NCBI RefSeq assembly: GCF_001895205.1
Contig: NZ_BDJF01000017.1
Location: 1-64,000 of the forward strand
Length of the DNA: 64,000 bases
Reading direction: 5' to 3'
From: Vibrio injensis
GTDB taxonomy: Bacteria; Pseudomonadota; Gammaproteobacteria; Enterobacterales; Vibrionaceae
The notes under the pieces were generated by a model. The model was not told the origin of the DNA. It saw only the letters and a program-made list of their open reading frames with translations, and searched no databases. How positions within the stretch are numbered: position 1 is the first letter of the stretch; each line of letters begins with the position of its first letter. This document shows positions 27,019 through 35,206 of the stretch, in pieces. A program made the translations under genes and the position numbers.

Positions 27019-29066
27019 GAGTTTGCTCCCGCTAAAGGACACACCTTCACCGCAGCAACGTTAGCTTCTTCGGCTTTGAGCAAAGCTTGATAAGAAATAG
27101 TTTGCGGTGGAGCCAGAGTTACCGCGGGTTCTAAGCCCCCAGGCAATGCTGGTATTTCACCACTAAAGCCACTGCCGCTACTAGGGCTGCCTCCTGAGTT
27201 AAGATTAACGCCCGCCCCCACTAGATGCACACCCGCCGGATCGACTTTGACAAAACTGCCCCCCGCTTTAACGGTAATTTCAGAGCCAGCTTCAATCACC
27301 ACTTTTTGACCCGCTTTAATATGAACTTCATCACCCGCTTCGCTCACCCAGACTTGACCCGATTTTATGTATAACGAGCCATCGACTGTCAGGGTTTGGT
27401 TACCTTTTACCGACTCGTAACCATTGCCATCCACCGTTAAGTGCTGATGATGGTGGATATGGCTAAACTGGTCGTTCTCTACCGTCAGATGCTTATCGTG
27501 TTTAATGTGCATCGTCGCATCATTAAGCACCACCCCCTCAACATCCTTTTGTGCATGCAGGTAGATTTTCTCTTGCCCAGCTTGGTCTTCAAAACTCAGT
27601 TCGTTAAAGCCTTCCCCTTGGTGACTTTCACTGCGCAGCACCGTTTTGGTTTTGTGCTCTGGCAAAGGGTAAGGCGGTTGGTTGGTCGCGTGATAGGTGC
27701 GACCGGTGACGATAGGCTGGTCTGGGTCGCCGTTTAAAAACGAAACTATCACCTCATGACCCACTCGCGGAATAGCCATCATGCCGTATTGACTGCCCGC
27801 CCAACCTTGTGACACTCGCACCCAACAAGAGCTGTGCTCATCACCGTTCGAATATCTGTCCCACGGAAAATGCAGCTTAACGCGGCCATGTTCATCACAG
27901 AAGATTTCTTCGTTTTCCGGACCGACCACCATCGCGATACACGGACCATCCATTTGCGGTTTCACTTGAGGCGTCGCACGCCAGTTCACCTCGGCTGGAA
28001 TAAGGGTAAATTGGTTGCTGTAAGTGGTCGCGCCGCTGCCCCCTTCTTCTTCCAACACTTGGGGCTGATGCCCCTCATGCTGCACGTGGACCACGACCCA
28101 ATCACGGTTCACGCTCTCATCGAGATGCTCTTGTAAATCAAACTTAGCGCCTGCTTGTAAGGCTGGATGGTTACTTTTTCCCGTTGCGGTGCGCGCGTCT
28201 CGACGTAGGTACTCTAAACGTATCTGGTTAAAGGCTTTGCCACTGACATCGTCTTTAAAGCGCCCTGGCGCATCAAAGTGTTCGTAGGTGTCGCGCTGAT
28301 AATCTATCCCTTGCCCGTGTGCTTGCTGAGCAAAGGAATAACTCGGCTTTTTAAAGCTGTAATCTTGTAAGGCGGTGTGACTGACGTGACTTTGGGTGTG
28401 TTGCTCAAAAGCAAAAATATACGGGCTGTCTATCACGCCCCCCGCGAGTGCATTAAAAGGGATCGGCGTATCCAGTTTGGGGAGCCCTTGGCTGTCGTCG
28501 GTGAACAGTAAGGTGTGCTTCTCGTCTTCATGAATAAAGTGGTACACCAGCCCCTCTTCCGCCGCTAAGCGATGCAGAAAAGCCAAGTCGGTTTCTCGAT
28601 ACTGAACACAAAACTCACGTTGAACACAGTCACGCTGCAAGGAAAAGGCGTAATCGGTAATGCCCATCTCTTCTAATAACGTGGCGATGATGTCGGGAGC
28701 CGTCTGGAGCTGAAAGATGCGACTGTTATGGCGCAGCGATAAACGGTCTAAAGCGGGCACCAGCGTTAATCCATAAAAGGTATGGCGATGCCCAATGTTG
28801 CCTTGGCTAAATTGACGGACAATACCATGCACCCGCTGCACGAGTAGGCCATCACGCCACATTTCTAACTGCGCCGTTTTATCAACAAAGTCTAGCGCGG
28901 TTAAGTCTGAGCGGCGGCTGGCAAGCTGGATATGGTAACGAAAACCATAACAATGCTGACCATCCTGCTGGCTGTCCGACAGCGATTCGACACCTTGATA
29001 TTTATGCACCATCAAGACATCGTCTGCCAACCCATCCACTTTTAGCCGAAAACGTAACCTTGCCAT
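27015..29066 (-). CDS. tssI: VgrG spike protein (TssI) of the effector module
   Basis: 683 residues: gp27-like base (about 1-380), a gp5-like OB fold with the conserved HGRVKLHFPWDRYSNGDEHS region near 390-410, a DUF2345 needle with repeated short K-x-G/V-x-G motifs (about 480-610), and a short tail rich in Gly, Ser and Pro. The tail of about 60 residues has no recognisable toxin domain, so cargo must be attached; the downstream DUF4123 and Tle1-like genes fit that. Its first 392 bp are nearly identical to the partial vgrG at 1-392. It lies 148 bp after hcp, behind two hairpins. Confidence 0.96.
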   Translation of the reverse strand: MARLRFRLKVDGLADDVLMVHKYQGVESLSDSQQDGQHCYGFRYHIQLASRRSDLTALDFVDKTAQLEMWRDGLLVQRVHGIVRQFSQGNIGHRHTFYGLTLVPALDRLSLRHNSRIFQLQTAPDIIATLLEEMGITDYAFSLQRDCVQREFCVQYRETDLAFLHRLAAEEGLVYHFIHEDEKHTLLFTDDSQGLPKLDTPIPFNALAGGVIDSPYIFAFEQHTQSHVSHTALQDYSFKKPSYSFAQQAHGQGIDYQRDTYEHFDAPGRFKDDVSGKAFNQIRLEYLRRDARTATGKSNHPALQAGAKFDLQEHLDESVNRDWVVVHVQHEGHQPQVLEEEGGSGATTYSNQFTLIPAEVNWRATPQVKPQMDGPCIAMVVGPENEEIFCDEHGRVKLHFPWDRYSNGDEHSSCWVRVSQGWAGSQYGMMAIPRVGHEVIVSFLNGDPDQPIVTGRTYHATNQPPYPLPEHKTKTVLRSESHQGEGFNELSFEDQAGQEKIYLHAQKDVEGVVLNDATMHIKHDKHLTVENDQFSHIHHHQHLTVDGNGYESVKGNQTLTVDGSLYIKSGQVWVSEAGDEVHIKAGQKVVIEAGSEITVKAGGSFVKVDPAGVHLVGAGVNLNSGGSPSSGSGFSGEIPALPGGLEPAVTLAPPQTISYQALLKAEEANVAAVKVCPLAGANS
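28675..29066 (-). repeat. Long direct repeat shared with 1-392 (vgrG 5' ends)
   Basis: These 392 bases align without gaps to bases 1-392, with only scattered single differences. Both copies are on the same strand, so they form direct repeats about 28.7 kb apart around nearly the whole T6SS locus. The match ends at the ATG on the upstream side; on the other side it runs past the window edge, so its true length is unknown. Confidence 0.95.
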
Positions 29067-29099
29067 TGCTCTTTCCTTCCATCTACATCATCAATGTCG

Positions 29100-29151
29100 A
29101 AAAACCTTAAGCACAACACCGCCACCACTCGGTATTGTGCTTAAGGTTTTT
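29100..29151 (-). terminator. 17-bp perfect hairpin between hcp and vgrG
   Basis: AAAAACCTTAAGCACAA (29100-29116) pairs perfectly with TTGTGCTTAAGGTTTTT (29135-29151), with an 18-base loop. Read on the minus strand the stem ends in a run of five T, as in an intrinsic terminator. It lies after hcp and before vgrG, so it may end most hcp transcripts while letting some reach vgrG and the effector genes. Confidence 0.7.
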
Positions 29152-29156
29152 AAAAC

Positions 29157-29198
29157 GGGGCGCTCACCCCAAGGATATGAAATACGGATGAGCGCCCC
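29157..29198 (-). terminator. 10-bp GC-rich hairpin just after hcp
   Basis: GGGGCGCTCA (29157-29166) pairs perfectly with TGAGCGCCCC (29189-29198) across a 22-base loop. It lies 17 bases after the hcp stop, ahead of the longer 29100-29151 hairpin in the direction of transcription. There is no T-run, so by itself it may protect the hcp mRNA 3' end rather than terminate; that is inference. Confidence 0.55.
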
Positions 29199-29214
29199 AC
29201 ATTACTTAGCGTGA

Positions 29215-29733
29215 TTACGCTTCAACTGGCTTACGCCAATCGTCAGAGCCTGACGTGCCTGCGTTCACATGATCCCATAGGATTTTGCGGTAAGACATAG
29301 AAACCGTCACGTTTTGAGTGAAATCAGAATTCGTTGGATCTTGGCAGTGCGGCATCTCACAACGAATATCAACAATAGAAGCACTTTCTAGTTTGGTGGT
29401 AAAGAAGTTCTCTTGTTTGCCTTCGATAGAGGTGCGGTACCATTTAAGCTCGACCGACTTCATCTTCTCACCAGACGCCAATGCGTTGTACAGAAGAGGA
29501 ACCGCTTTGTTCAGTGCTACCGTAAATTTGAATGGTTTGTGGACACGTTGACCTGAAGGCTGACCTGATTGTGGGTCAGTCGGTACCGTCACCACGTGGT
29601 CAAATTGTTGAACCAGCATTTGGTCTTCATGACCTTCAACAAATGCATCACCGATAGAATCAGTAGACAGAGCACCCGCTGTGATAAGACCCTGAGTTTC
29701 GCCTTCGATAGAGATATAACATGGAGTTGGCAT
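29215..29733 (-). CDS. hcp: T6SS tube protein Hcp (TssD)
   Basis: 172 residues from ATG 29733 (MPTPCYISIEGETQGLITAG), the same length as V. cholerae Hcp. An AAGGA ribosome site sits seven bases upstream; a GTG 36 bp earlier would add an unneeded extension. Conserved Hcp regions include VEGHEDQMLVQQFDH and the C-terminal VSMSYRKILWDH. Hcp hexamers stack into the inner tube and are themselves secreted. It is the first gene of the effector module and has its own sigma-54 promoter at 29796-29811. Confidence 0.98.
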   Translation of the reverse strand: MPTPCYISIEGETQGLITAGALSTDSIGDAFVEGHEDQMLVQQFDHVVTVPTDPQSGQPSGQRVHKPFKFTVALNKAVPLLYNALASGEKMKSVELKWYRTSIEGKQENFFTTKLESASIVDIRCEMPHCQDPTNSDFTQNVTVSMSYRKILWDHVNAGTSGSDDWRKPVEA

Positions 29734-29795
29734 TGCAAATTCCTTATTGTGTGAATAAACGCGACGCACATCGTCGCAATATGCAACACCAACAA

Positions 29796-29811
29796 AGCAA
29801 GGAGCATGCCA
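29796..29811 (-). promoter_or_regulatory. Sigma-54 promoter of hcp
   Basis: On the minus strand the site reads TGGCATGCTCCTTGCT. It fits the sigma-54 consensus TGGCACG-N4-TTGCW with one change and has the required GG-N10-GC spacing. Transcription would start about 12 bases past the -12 element, near 29785, leaving a 5' leader of about 50 bases before the hcp ATG. VasH, encoded at 7402-8964, is the obvious activator. Confidence 0.85.
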
Positions 29812-29860
29812 AAAATAAATATCAACAATTTCAATTAGTTAAAAATAGCCCAATTTAAGC

Positions 29861-29918
29861 TGAGCAAGATCTTGCCCAGCTGGGCAACTTTTTGCTCGCC
29901 CGGGCAAGATCTTGCTCA
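29861..29918 (-). promoter_or_regulatory. Nested palindromes upstream of hcp, candidate VasH binding region
   Basis: TGAGCAAGATCTTGCCC (29861-29877) and GGGCAAGATCTTGCTCA (29902-29918) form a perfect 17-bp inverted repeat. Each arm contains the 12-bp palindrome GCAAGATCTTGC, and between them lie the palindrome TTGCCCAGCTGGGCAA (29872-29887) and GCCCGGGC (29898-29905). The group is 50-107 bp upstream of the sigma-54 promoter, where enhancer-binding activators act. It also directly follows the rjg stop in space, so a role as rjg terminator is possible, but no T-run follows on the minus strand. Confidence 0.65.
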
Positions 29919-29929
29919 AGCCATATTCG

Positions 29930-31276
29930 TTATATCACGGTAATATTAATATTCTCTTTCTTCAATAACGCTCTGAATGCACTCTGTACTTGTGGTTCAC
30001 CGTGAATCAAATGTATTTCCTTTGGTGGCTGGTCGATGCCTTTAATAAATGCCAGTAATTCAGATTGATCCGCATGAGCGGAATAGCCCGACATCACATG
30101 AACATTGGCTTTAACATCAATCTCTTCCCCATCAATACAAATCGATTTATCGCCTTGAGCAATGGTTCGACCTAGGGTGCCCTCCGCTTGAAACCCTGCA
30201 AAAATCACATCGGTACGCTCATCTCCCAGCAACGCTTTTAAATATTCAACAATTCGTCCACCTTGGCACATTCCTGATGCGGCAACCACAATCGCGGGAG
30301 CACCGGTTGAGGCTAAACGATTCACTAACGCCTGATGAGTACGATAATCACTAATTTGTACGCACTGTTCGAAAGCTAAAGGATGACGATGCATCTCTAA
30401 ACGCTGCTTTGCCTCCTCTCCCCATAGGGTTTTAAAACGACGGTAAGACTGAGTAACTTGTTGAGCCATTGGGGAATCAAGAATAATCGGCAGATCGGCA
30501 TCAATTTTATGCTCAAAAATCAAACGTTCAATATCAAACAGTAATTCTTGCGTACGACCAACACTGAAGGCGGGAATTAGAATCGTGCCGCCATTTTCTA
30601 ATGAACGTTGGATGATTTCGCGTAACTTCTCAGCACGACCTGCCACATCATCATGGTTTCGGTTGCCATAAGTCGTCTCTATTACTAGATAATCCGCCCG
30701 CTGAGGCGATTGCGGATCAGGCAGTAATGGCGTATTGCTTGGCCCTAAATCGCCTGAAAACACCACCACTTCACCGTTAGCTAAACGAAGCTCAACATAA
30801 GCGGAACCTAAAATATGCCCTGCTGGTTGAAAACGAAGTTCAAGAGTAGCGGACTCCGGACGATGGCACTCGACCGTTAACCACTCGCCATAACAAAGAG
30901 GACGTAACCGTTGTTTTATGGCTTGTAAAACTTGCTGAATTTGCCCGCGATTCAGGCCCAATTGCAATTTAAGCCCATCTTCTAACATTAATGGGATCAG
31001 CTCTGCACTGGCTGGCGTACAATAAATCGGCCCCATAAAACCCGCAGCAAGCAACCACGGCACGCGGCCAATATGATCAATATGGGCATGAGTCACAATC
31101 AGTGCATCGATATGCTCAATGGGAAAATCCAACTCAACGTCTGTTGCATCTTTACCTTGGAACAATCCACAATCGATTAATACCGCCATACCGTCAGCAC
31201 GAAGTTCATGACAAGAACCGGTGACAGTATGTTTACCGCCATGATGAAGTATTTGCATATCCTTTGCCTTATTCAC
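29930..31276 (-). CDS. rjg: Rjg: metallo-beta-lactamase/beta-CASP RNA-processing enzyme
   Basis: 448 residues. The metal-binding motif THAHIDH (62-68; H63, H65, D67, H68) and a beta-CASP/RMMBL C-terminal half (PAFSVGRTQE, VAASGMCQGGR, MSGYSAHADQ) match the mRNA 3'-end-processing/exoribonuclease branch of the family. In Vibrio this is the right junction gene that borders the O-antigen/capsule locus opposite gmhD, exactly its position here. It is unlikely to take part in polysaccharide synthesis. Start is uncertain: a GTG at 31276 or an ATG at 31258 (MQILHHGGKHTVTGS), the latter beginning at the usual family position. Confidence 0.9.
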   Translation of the reverse strand: MNKAKDMQILHHGGKHTVTGSCHELRADGMAVLIDCGLFQGKDATDVELDFPIEHIDALIVTHAHIDHIGRVPWLLAAGFMGPIYCTPASAELIPLMLEDGLKLQLGLNRGQIQQVLQAIKQRLRPLCYGEWLTVECHRPESATLELRFQPAGHILGSAYVELRLANGEVVVFSGDLGPSNTPLLPDPQSPQRADYLVIETTYGNRNHDDVAGRAEKLREIIQRSLENGGTILIPAFSVGRTQELLFDIERLIFEHKIDADLPIILDSPMAQQVTQSYRRFKTLWGEEAKQRLEMHRHPLAFEQCVQISDYRTHQALVNRLASTGAPAIVVAASGMCQGGRIVEYLKALLGDERTDVIFAGFQAEGTLGRTIAQGDKSICIDGEEIDVKANVHVMSGYSAHADQSELLAFIKGIDQPPKEIHLIHGEPQVQSAFRALLKKENINITVI

Positions 31277-31454
31277 AGACTCAATAAGTGCACACTAGCA
31301 CAGCAAATAAAAAGCAAGGTGGAAGGGGGAGGGAAAATTCGAGGCAGTTGGCAGGAAAGGGAGGGGAGTGAGATATTGTAGGGGCTAGATCCTAGAATCT
31401 CGATTTTAAAGAACAGCAAAACTTAGATTCTAAACTCTCGCCCCAGCTAAAAAA
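31277..31454. other. Gap at the rjg end of the polysaccharide locus, with a TAGAATCT inverted repeat
   Basis: No gene seen. TAGAATCT near 31393-31400 and AGATTCTA near 31424-31431 form an inverted repeat around a short AT-rich stretch. These motifs resemble the CTAGATTCTATAA core of the structured repeats at 49099-51150, so this may be a decayed relative; that link is a guess. It may also serve as the end of the long polysaccharide transcript. Confidence 0.4.
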
Positions 31455-32459
31455 CTAAACTTGATAAAACTCGCGATACCAAGTGATAAATTCCGCAACT
31501 CCTTCCTTCACACCGATACGAGGGCGATAGCCAGTGGCAACGAACAGATCTTCAGTGTCAGCATAAGTTTGATACACATCGCCCGGCTGCATACCTCGGA
31601 AATTTTTCTTAGCTTCAATCCCCAGTTCATCTTCAATGGCTTTCACGAATTCCATTAAATTAATCGGAGAACCATGACCGATATTATAAATCGCGTAAGG
31701 TGCAGAGCTAGTGGCTGGCGTACCAGATTCAACGGTCCATGATGGGGTGCGATTCGGTAATACATCAGCAATGCGCACTACACCTTCAATAATATCATCG
31801 ACATGGGTAAAATCGCGCCACATATCACCGTGGTTATTAATATCGATACTTTCACCCGCTAAAATCTTTTGAGTAAAGATAAATGGAGCCATATCAGGAC
31901 GCCCCCAAGAACCATACACGGTAAAAAATCGCAGGCCAGTGGTAGGAATATCGTAAAGGTGAGAATAACTGTGTGCCATTAGCTCATTGGATTTTTTAGT
32001 GGCGGCATACAACGAAACAGGGTGATCGACCGAGTCAGAAGTAGCGAAGGGGACTTTAGCATTTAACCCATACACTGAGCTGGATGAAGCGTAGACTAAA
32101 TGGCCCACTTTATTTTGTCGGCAGCCCTCGAGGATATTAAGATGTCCGACCAAGTTTGAATCAGCGTAAGCGTGAGGGTTTTCGAGTGAATAACGCACCC
32201 CAGCTTGAGCAGCGAGATGGATCACACGATCAAACTTCTCTTGTTCGAAAAGCTGCGCTATAGCATCACGATCAGCGATATCTAGTTGGATAAAACGAAA
32301 TAGCGGGTGCTCAATACGCGCCAGTCTGGCATGTTTTAGATTAACATCGTAATAATCATTAATATTATCAATGCCAATCACCTGATGGCCTTGCTCAGTT
32401 AATTTTTTAACAGTGGCGCTACCAATAAAGCCCGCTGCTCCGGTGACTAGATATTTCAT
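31455..32459 (-). CDS. UDP-glucuronate 4-epimerase-type SDR enzyme
   Basis: 334 residues, extended short-chain dehydrogenase. NAD-binding motif GAAGFIGS (7-14), then the sequence IDNINDYYDVNLKHARL that marks the UDP-GlcA 4-epimerase (LspL/GAE) branch, and a Tyr-x-x-x-Lys catalytic pair in SLYAATKKSNE. The reaction would make UDP-galacturonate from UDP-glucuronate for the polymer. It is the last gene of the operon, about 200 bp after the dehydratase gene. No UDP-glucose dehydrogenase (ugd) is in the window, so the UDP-GlcA must come from elsewhere. Closely related SDRs cannot be excluded. Confidence 0.82.
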   Translation of the reverse strand: MKYLVTGAAGFIGSATVKKLTEQGHQVIGIDNINDYYDVNLKHARLARIEHPLFRFIQLDIADRDAIAQLFEQEKFDRVIHLAAQAGVRYSLENPHAYADSNLVGHLNILEGCRQNKVGHLVYASSSSVYGLNAKVPFATSDSVDHPVSLYAATKKSNELMAHSYSHLYDIPTTGLRFFTVYGSWGRPDMAPFIFTQKILAGESIDINNHGDMWRDFTHVDDIIEGVVRIADVLPNRTPSWTVESGTPATSSAPYAIYNIGHGSPINLMEFVKAIEDELGIEAKKNFRGMQPGDVYQTYADTEDLFVATGYRPRIGVKEGVAEFITWYREFYQV

Positions 32460-32657
32460 GTTTAAGTCTCGAAAAAATTTAAGAGAAAACCTAGGTATTA
32501 AGGGATACTAGGCTAGGAAAAATGGGAGTGGACCTTATGTTCTTAAATCCTCTCCCTGCATTGGTGGGGATGACGAAAGATAATAGAAATAATCGAAAAA
32601 AGTAGTAATTATTGAGGGTAAAACCCATTTCATCCTACTTTATGTATGTTGATCACT

Positions 32658-34622
32658 TTAGGCAATCTGTGTCGTTTTCAGTGTTACAATATTCGATTGT
32701 GCTTGGTCTTTTTTTTGTTTTTCATTCCAGACCAAATCACCAATACCATCCGTGGGGTCAAAATCTGTTGGTGCGTCTAATAAAATTTGGCGAATCGCTT
32801 CATGATCAAAGTGATGGCAAGCCTTATCAAGACTGTCAAGGATAATCGCAAACTCATTTAATGGTAAGAAACGCTCATTCGCTGTCATGATCCGCTCATG
32901 TTCCGTACCTTCAACGTTATCGCCGATCAAGAGTTCTTCATAGAGCTTCTCACCTGGACGTAAACCAGTGAATTTAATTTCAATATCACCATTCGGGTTT
33001 TCAACACTTTTCACTTCTAATCCGGATAAACGAATCAAGTTTTTCGCTAAATCGACAATTTTAACTGGCTCACCCATATCCAGAACAAACACATCACCGC
33101 CTTTCCCCATTGCGCCAGCTTGAATGACTAGCTGCGCCGCCTCAGGAATAGTCATAAAATAGCGGATAATATCCGGATGAGTTACAGTGATCGGCTTACC
33201 CTCCGCAATTTGACGTTTAAATAATGGGATAACAGAGCCAGAAGAGCCCAATACATTACCAAAACGAACCATACAAAAACGCGTACCACGGGCTTTTTGC
33301 GCTTCTTGCTGAGCTAAGGCTTGCAATGCCAGCTCAGCCATTCGTTTTGTGGCACCCATTACATTAGTTGGGCGCACTGCTTTATCGGTTGAAATCAACA
33401 CAAAAGATTCAACGTTGGCTTCAATTGCTGCTGTCGCGCAGTAATAAGTGCCAAAGACATTATTACGCACTCCCTCAACCACATTGTACTCAACTAAAGG
33501 AACATGCTTGTAAGCCGCAGCATGATAAACCGTTTGTACATCAAAAGCCTTCATCACCGTAGATAAGCGATTAATGCGTTGCACAGAGCCAAGTAGTGGG
33601 ATTATCTCTACCGCCAACTGCTCTGTTTCTACAAACAGAGATAACTCTTTATCAATTTGATACAAAGCAAACTCTGACAGTTCAAATAAGATCAACGATT
33701 TGGGTTTTTGCATCACGATCTGACGGCAGAGCTCGGAACCTATAGAACCTCCAGCCCCTGTCACCATCACCACTTTATTGTAAATATTTGACTTCATTAA
33801 ACACACATCTGGAGTAACCGGATCACGACCCAGTAAGTCTTCTATTGCGACATCTTTTAATTCATCAACGGTAGCGTGCCCCTCAACGATATCGGTAAAA
33901 TCAGGTACAGTCAGAACCTCTACTGGCAAATGCAATAGCTCATCAATAATCTGTTTTCTTTGTGCTCGTGAAGTACGAGGGATAGCCAGCAAAATCTTAT
34001 CAATTTGATATTTCGTAACTAATTTATCCGCTATGTGCGCAGGATAAACCGTGACCCCTTGAATAATAGTATTGGCCAGCGTCAGATCATTATCTAAAAA
34101 TGCTTTAATTTGATAATGAGGTGAGTTGCGCAGTGCAATAGCAAGTTGCCGCCCCGTGCTACCTGCACCGTAAATTAACACTTGGGCGCGATCATTATTG
34201 CGGCACTGGGTTTGTACTATCATTGAACGCACCAACATTCGAGCACCACCACAAAGCAACACTAAAAATGTGAGATAAATCAGCGGAACGGTCCGAGGAA
34301 TGGCAGCATTAAGATAATAAGAAAATGATGTTAACGCCAATGAGGATATCAATGCACCAGCGAAAATTACCATCAGCGCATGGAAGGTTAAAAAGCGAAG
34401 CACCGCACGATACAGCCCCAAACGAGTAAAAACCACTAACGTGACAACAACAGTACCGAGTAAAACCGACGTAGTTGAAGATGAGGGAGGTATAACGACT
34501 TCACCTAACCTTGTCCACAGCGCCGCAAAAAAAGACACTGTGATTAACAGGGTGTCAATCGCTAAGCTAATTAAACGTTTATAAGCTCTGGGTAAGGACC
34601 AAAGGTAAGCCAACTTGTCCAT
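32658..34622 (-). CDS. Membrane-bound UDP-HexNAc 4,6-dehydratase (WbpM/PglF/CapD family)
   Basis: 654 residues. About four membrane segments fill residues 15-130. A first nucleotide-binding fold (YGAGSTGRQLA, 151-161) and the catalytic SDR domain (VTGAGGSIGSELCRQ, 287-301; ISTDKAVRPTNVMGATKR later) follow. Such enzymes turn UDP-GlcNAc into UDP-4-keto-6-deoxy-HexNAc, the precursor of QuiNAc, FucNAc or bacillosamine-type sugars. The adjacent reductase-like and sugar-transferase genes (34648-36151) form the usual three-gene initiation module. It starts at ATG 34622, 26 bp after the transferase gene. Confidence 0.9.
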   Translation of the reverse strand: MDKLAYLWSLPRAYKRLISLAIDTLLITVSFFAALWTRLGEVVIPPSSSTTSVLLGTVVVTLVVFTRLGLYRAVLRFLTFHALMVIFAGALISSLALTSFSYYLNAAIPRTVPLIYLTFLVLLCGGARMLVRSMIVQTQCRNNDRAQVLIYGAGSTGRQLAIALRNSPHYQIKAFLDNDLTLANTIIQGVTVYPAHIADKLVTKYQIDKILLAIPRTSRAQRKQIIDELLHLPVEVLTVPDFTDIVEGHATVDELKDVAIEDLLGRDPVTPDVCLMKSNIYNKVVMVTGAGGSIGSELCRQIVMQKPKSLILFELSEFALYQIDKELSLFVETEQLAVEIIPLLGSVQRINRLSTVMKAFDVQTVYHAAAYKHVPLVEYNVVEGVRNNVFGTYYCATAAIEANVESFVLISTDKAVRPTNVMGATKRMAELALQALAQQEAQKARGTRFCMVRFGNVLGSSGSVIPLFKRQIAEGKPITVTHPDIIRYFMTIPEAAQLVIQAGAMGKGGDVFVLDMGEPVKIVDLAKNLIRLSGLEVKSVENPNGDIEIKFTGLRPGEKLYEELLIGDNVEGTEHERIMTANERFLPLNEFAIILDSLDKACHHFDHEAIRQILLDAPTDFDPTDGIGDLVWNEKQKKDQAQSNIVTLKTTQIA

Positions 34623-34647
34623 AAATACTGATCACTTTTATCGTAAG

Positions 34648-35202
34648 TTAAGATTTTTTGATAGCGTCACCCGAACCACTACCAGTTACTGTCATGATTA
34701 TATACTTAAAGTAGTTTTTTATGGTTAAAGTATCAATCATTTCACGGTCTATTTGTGCCAGTAACGCTGGGGTAGACATATCGATATTTTGTACTTGTGC
34801 TAAGCCTGTAATACCGGGCAGTACGTCATACACGCCTAAAGCATCACGCTCTTTAATCAGTTCTTCTTGGTTAAAAAGATTGGGACGTGGACCCACTAAG
34901 CTCATTTCACCTTTCAGCACATTAATCAATTGTGGTAGCTCATCAATCTTAGTTTTGCGCAAAAACGCACCAAACTTAGTGATGGAACTGGTACTGGCCA
35001 AATGCGAAGCCACTGACTGGGTATCTACTGACATAGTGCGAAACTTGATCAGTTTAAATGGTTTTTTATTTCGACCAACACGCTCTTGGACAAAAATCGG
35101 CGAGCCGGTATCGAACAGACCAATGAGAGTGACGATAAGTAAAACTGGCCATAAAAAAAATAAACCGAAAAAAGCAGCTAAGAAATCTATTAGACGAATC
35201 AT
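34648..35202 (-). CDS. Initiating undecaprenyl-phosphate sugar-1-phosphate transferase (short PglC/WcaJ type)
   Basis: 184 residues, the short form of the bacterial sugar transferase family without the extra N-terminal membrane domain of WbaP/WcaJ. The hydrophobic N terminus (about 1-28) is followed by the family hallmark KLIKFRTM (51-58), the KIDELPQLINVLKGEMSLVGPRP region (about 86-108), and PGITGLAQV. It would place the first sugar, probably a 6-deoxy-HexNAc made by its neighbours, onto the lipid carrier at the inner membrane. It lies 4 bp after the reductase gene. Confidence 0.93.
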   Translation of the reverse strand: MIRLIDFLAAFFGLFFLWPVLLIVTLIGLFDTGSPIFVQERVGRNKKPFKLIKFRTMSVDTQSVASHLASTSSITKFGAFLRKTKIDELPQLINVLKGEMSLVGPRPNLFNQEELIKERDALGVYDVLPGITGLAQVQNIDMSTPALLAQIDREMIDTLTIKNYFKYIIMTVTGSGSGDAIKKS

Positions 35203-35206
35203 GACA

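Noticed and set aside
27015..27300. VgrG C-terminal tail considered as an evolved effector domain
   Set aside because: Only about 60 residues, rich in Gly/Ser/Pro, with no catalytic motif; a separate adaptor and lipase gene follow.
29861..29918. Palindromes considered as a plain rho-independent terminator of rjg
   Set aside because: No T-run follows on the minus strand and several nested palindromes lie at enhancer distance from a sigma-54 promoter, so a regulatory site is preferred, though a double role is not excluded.
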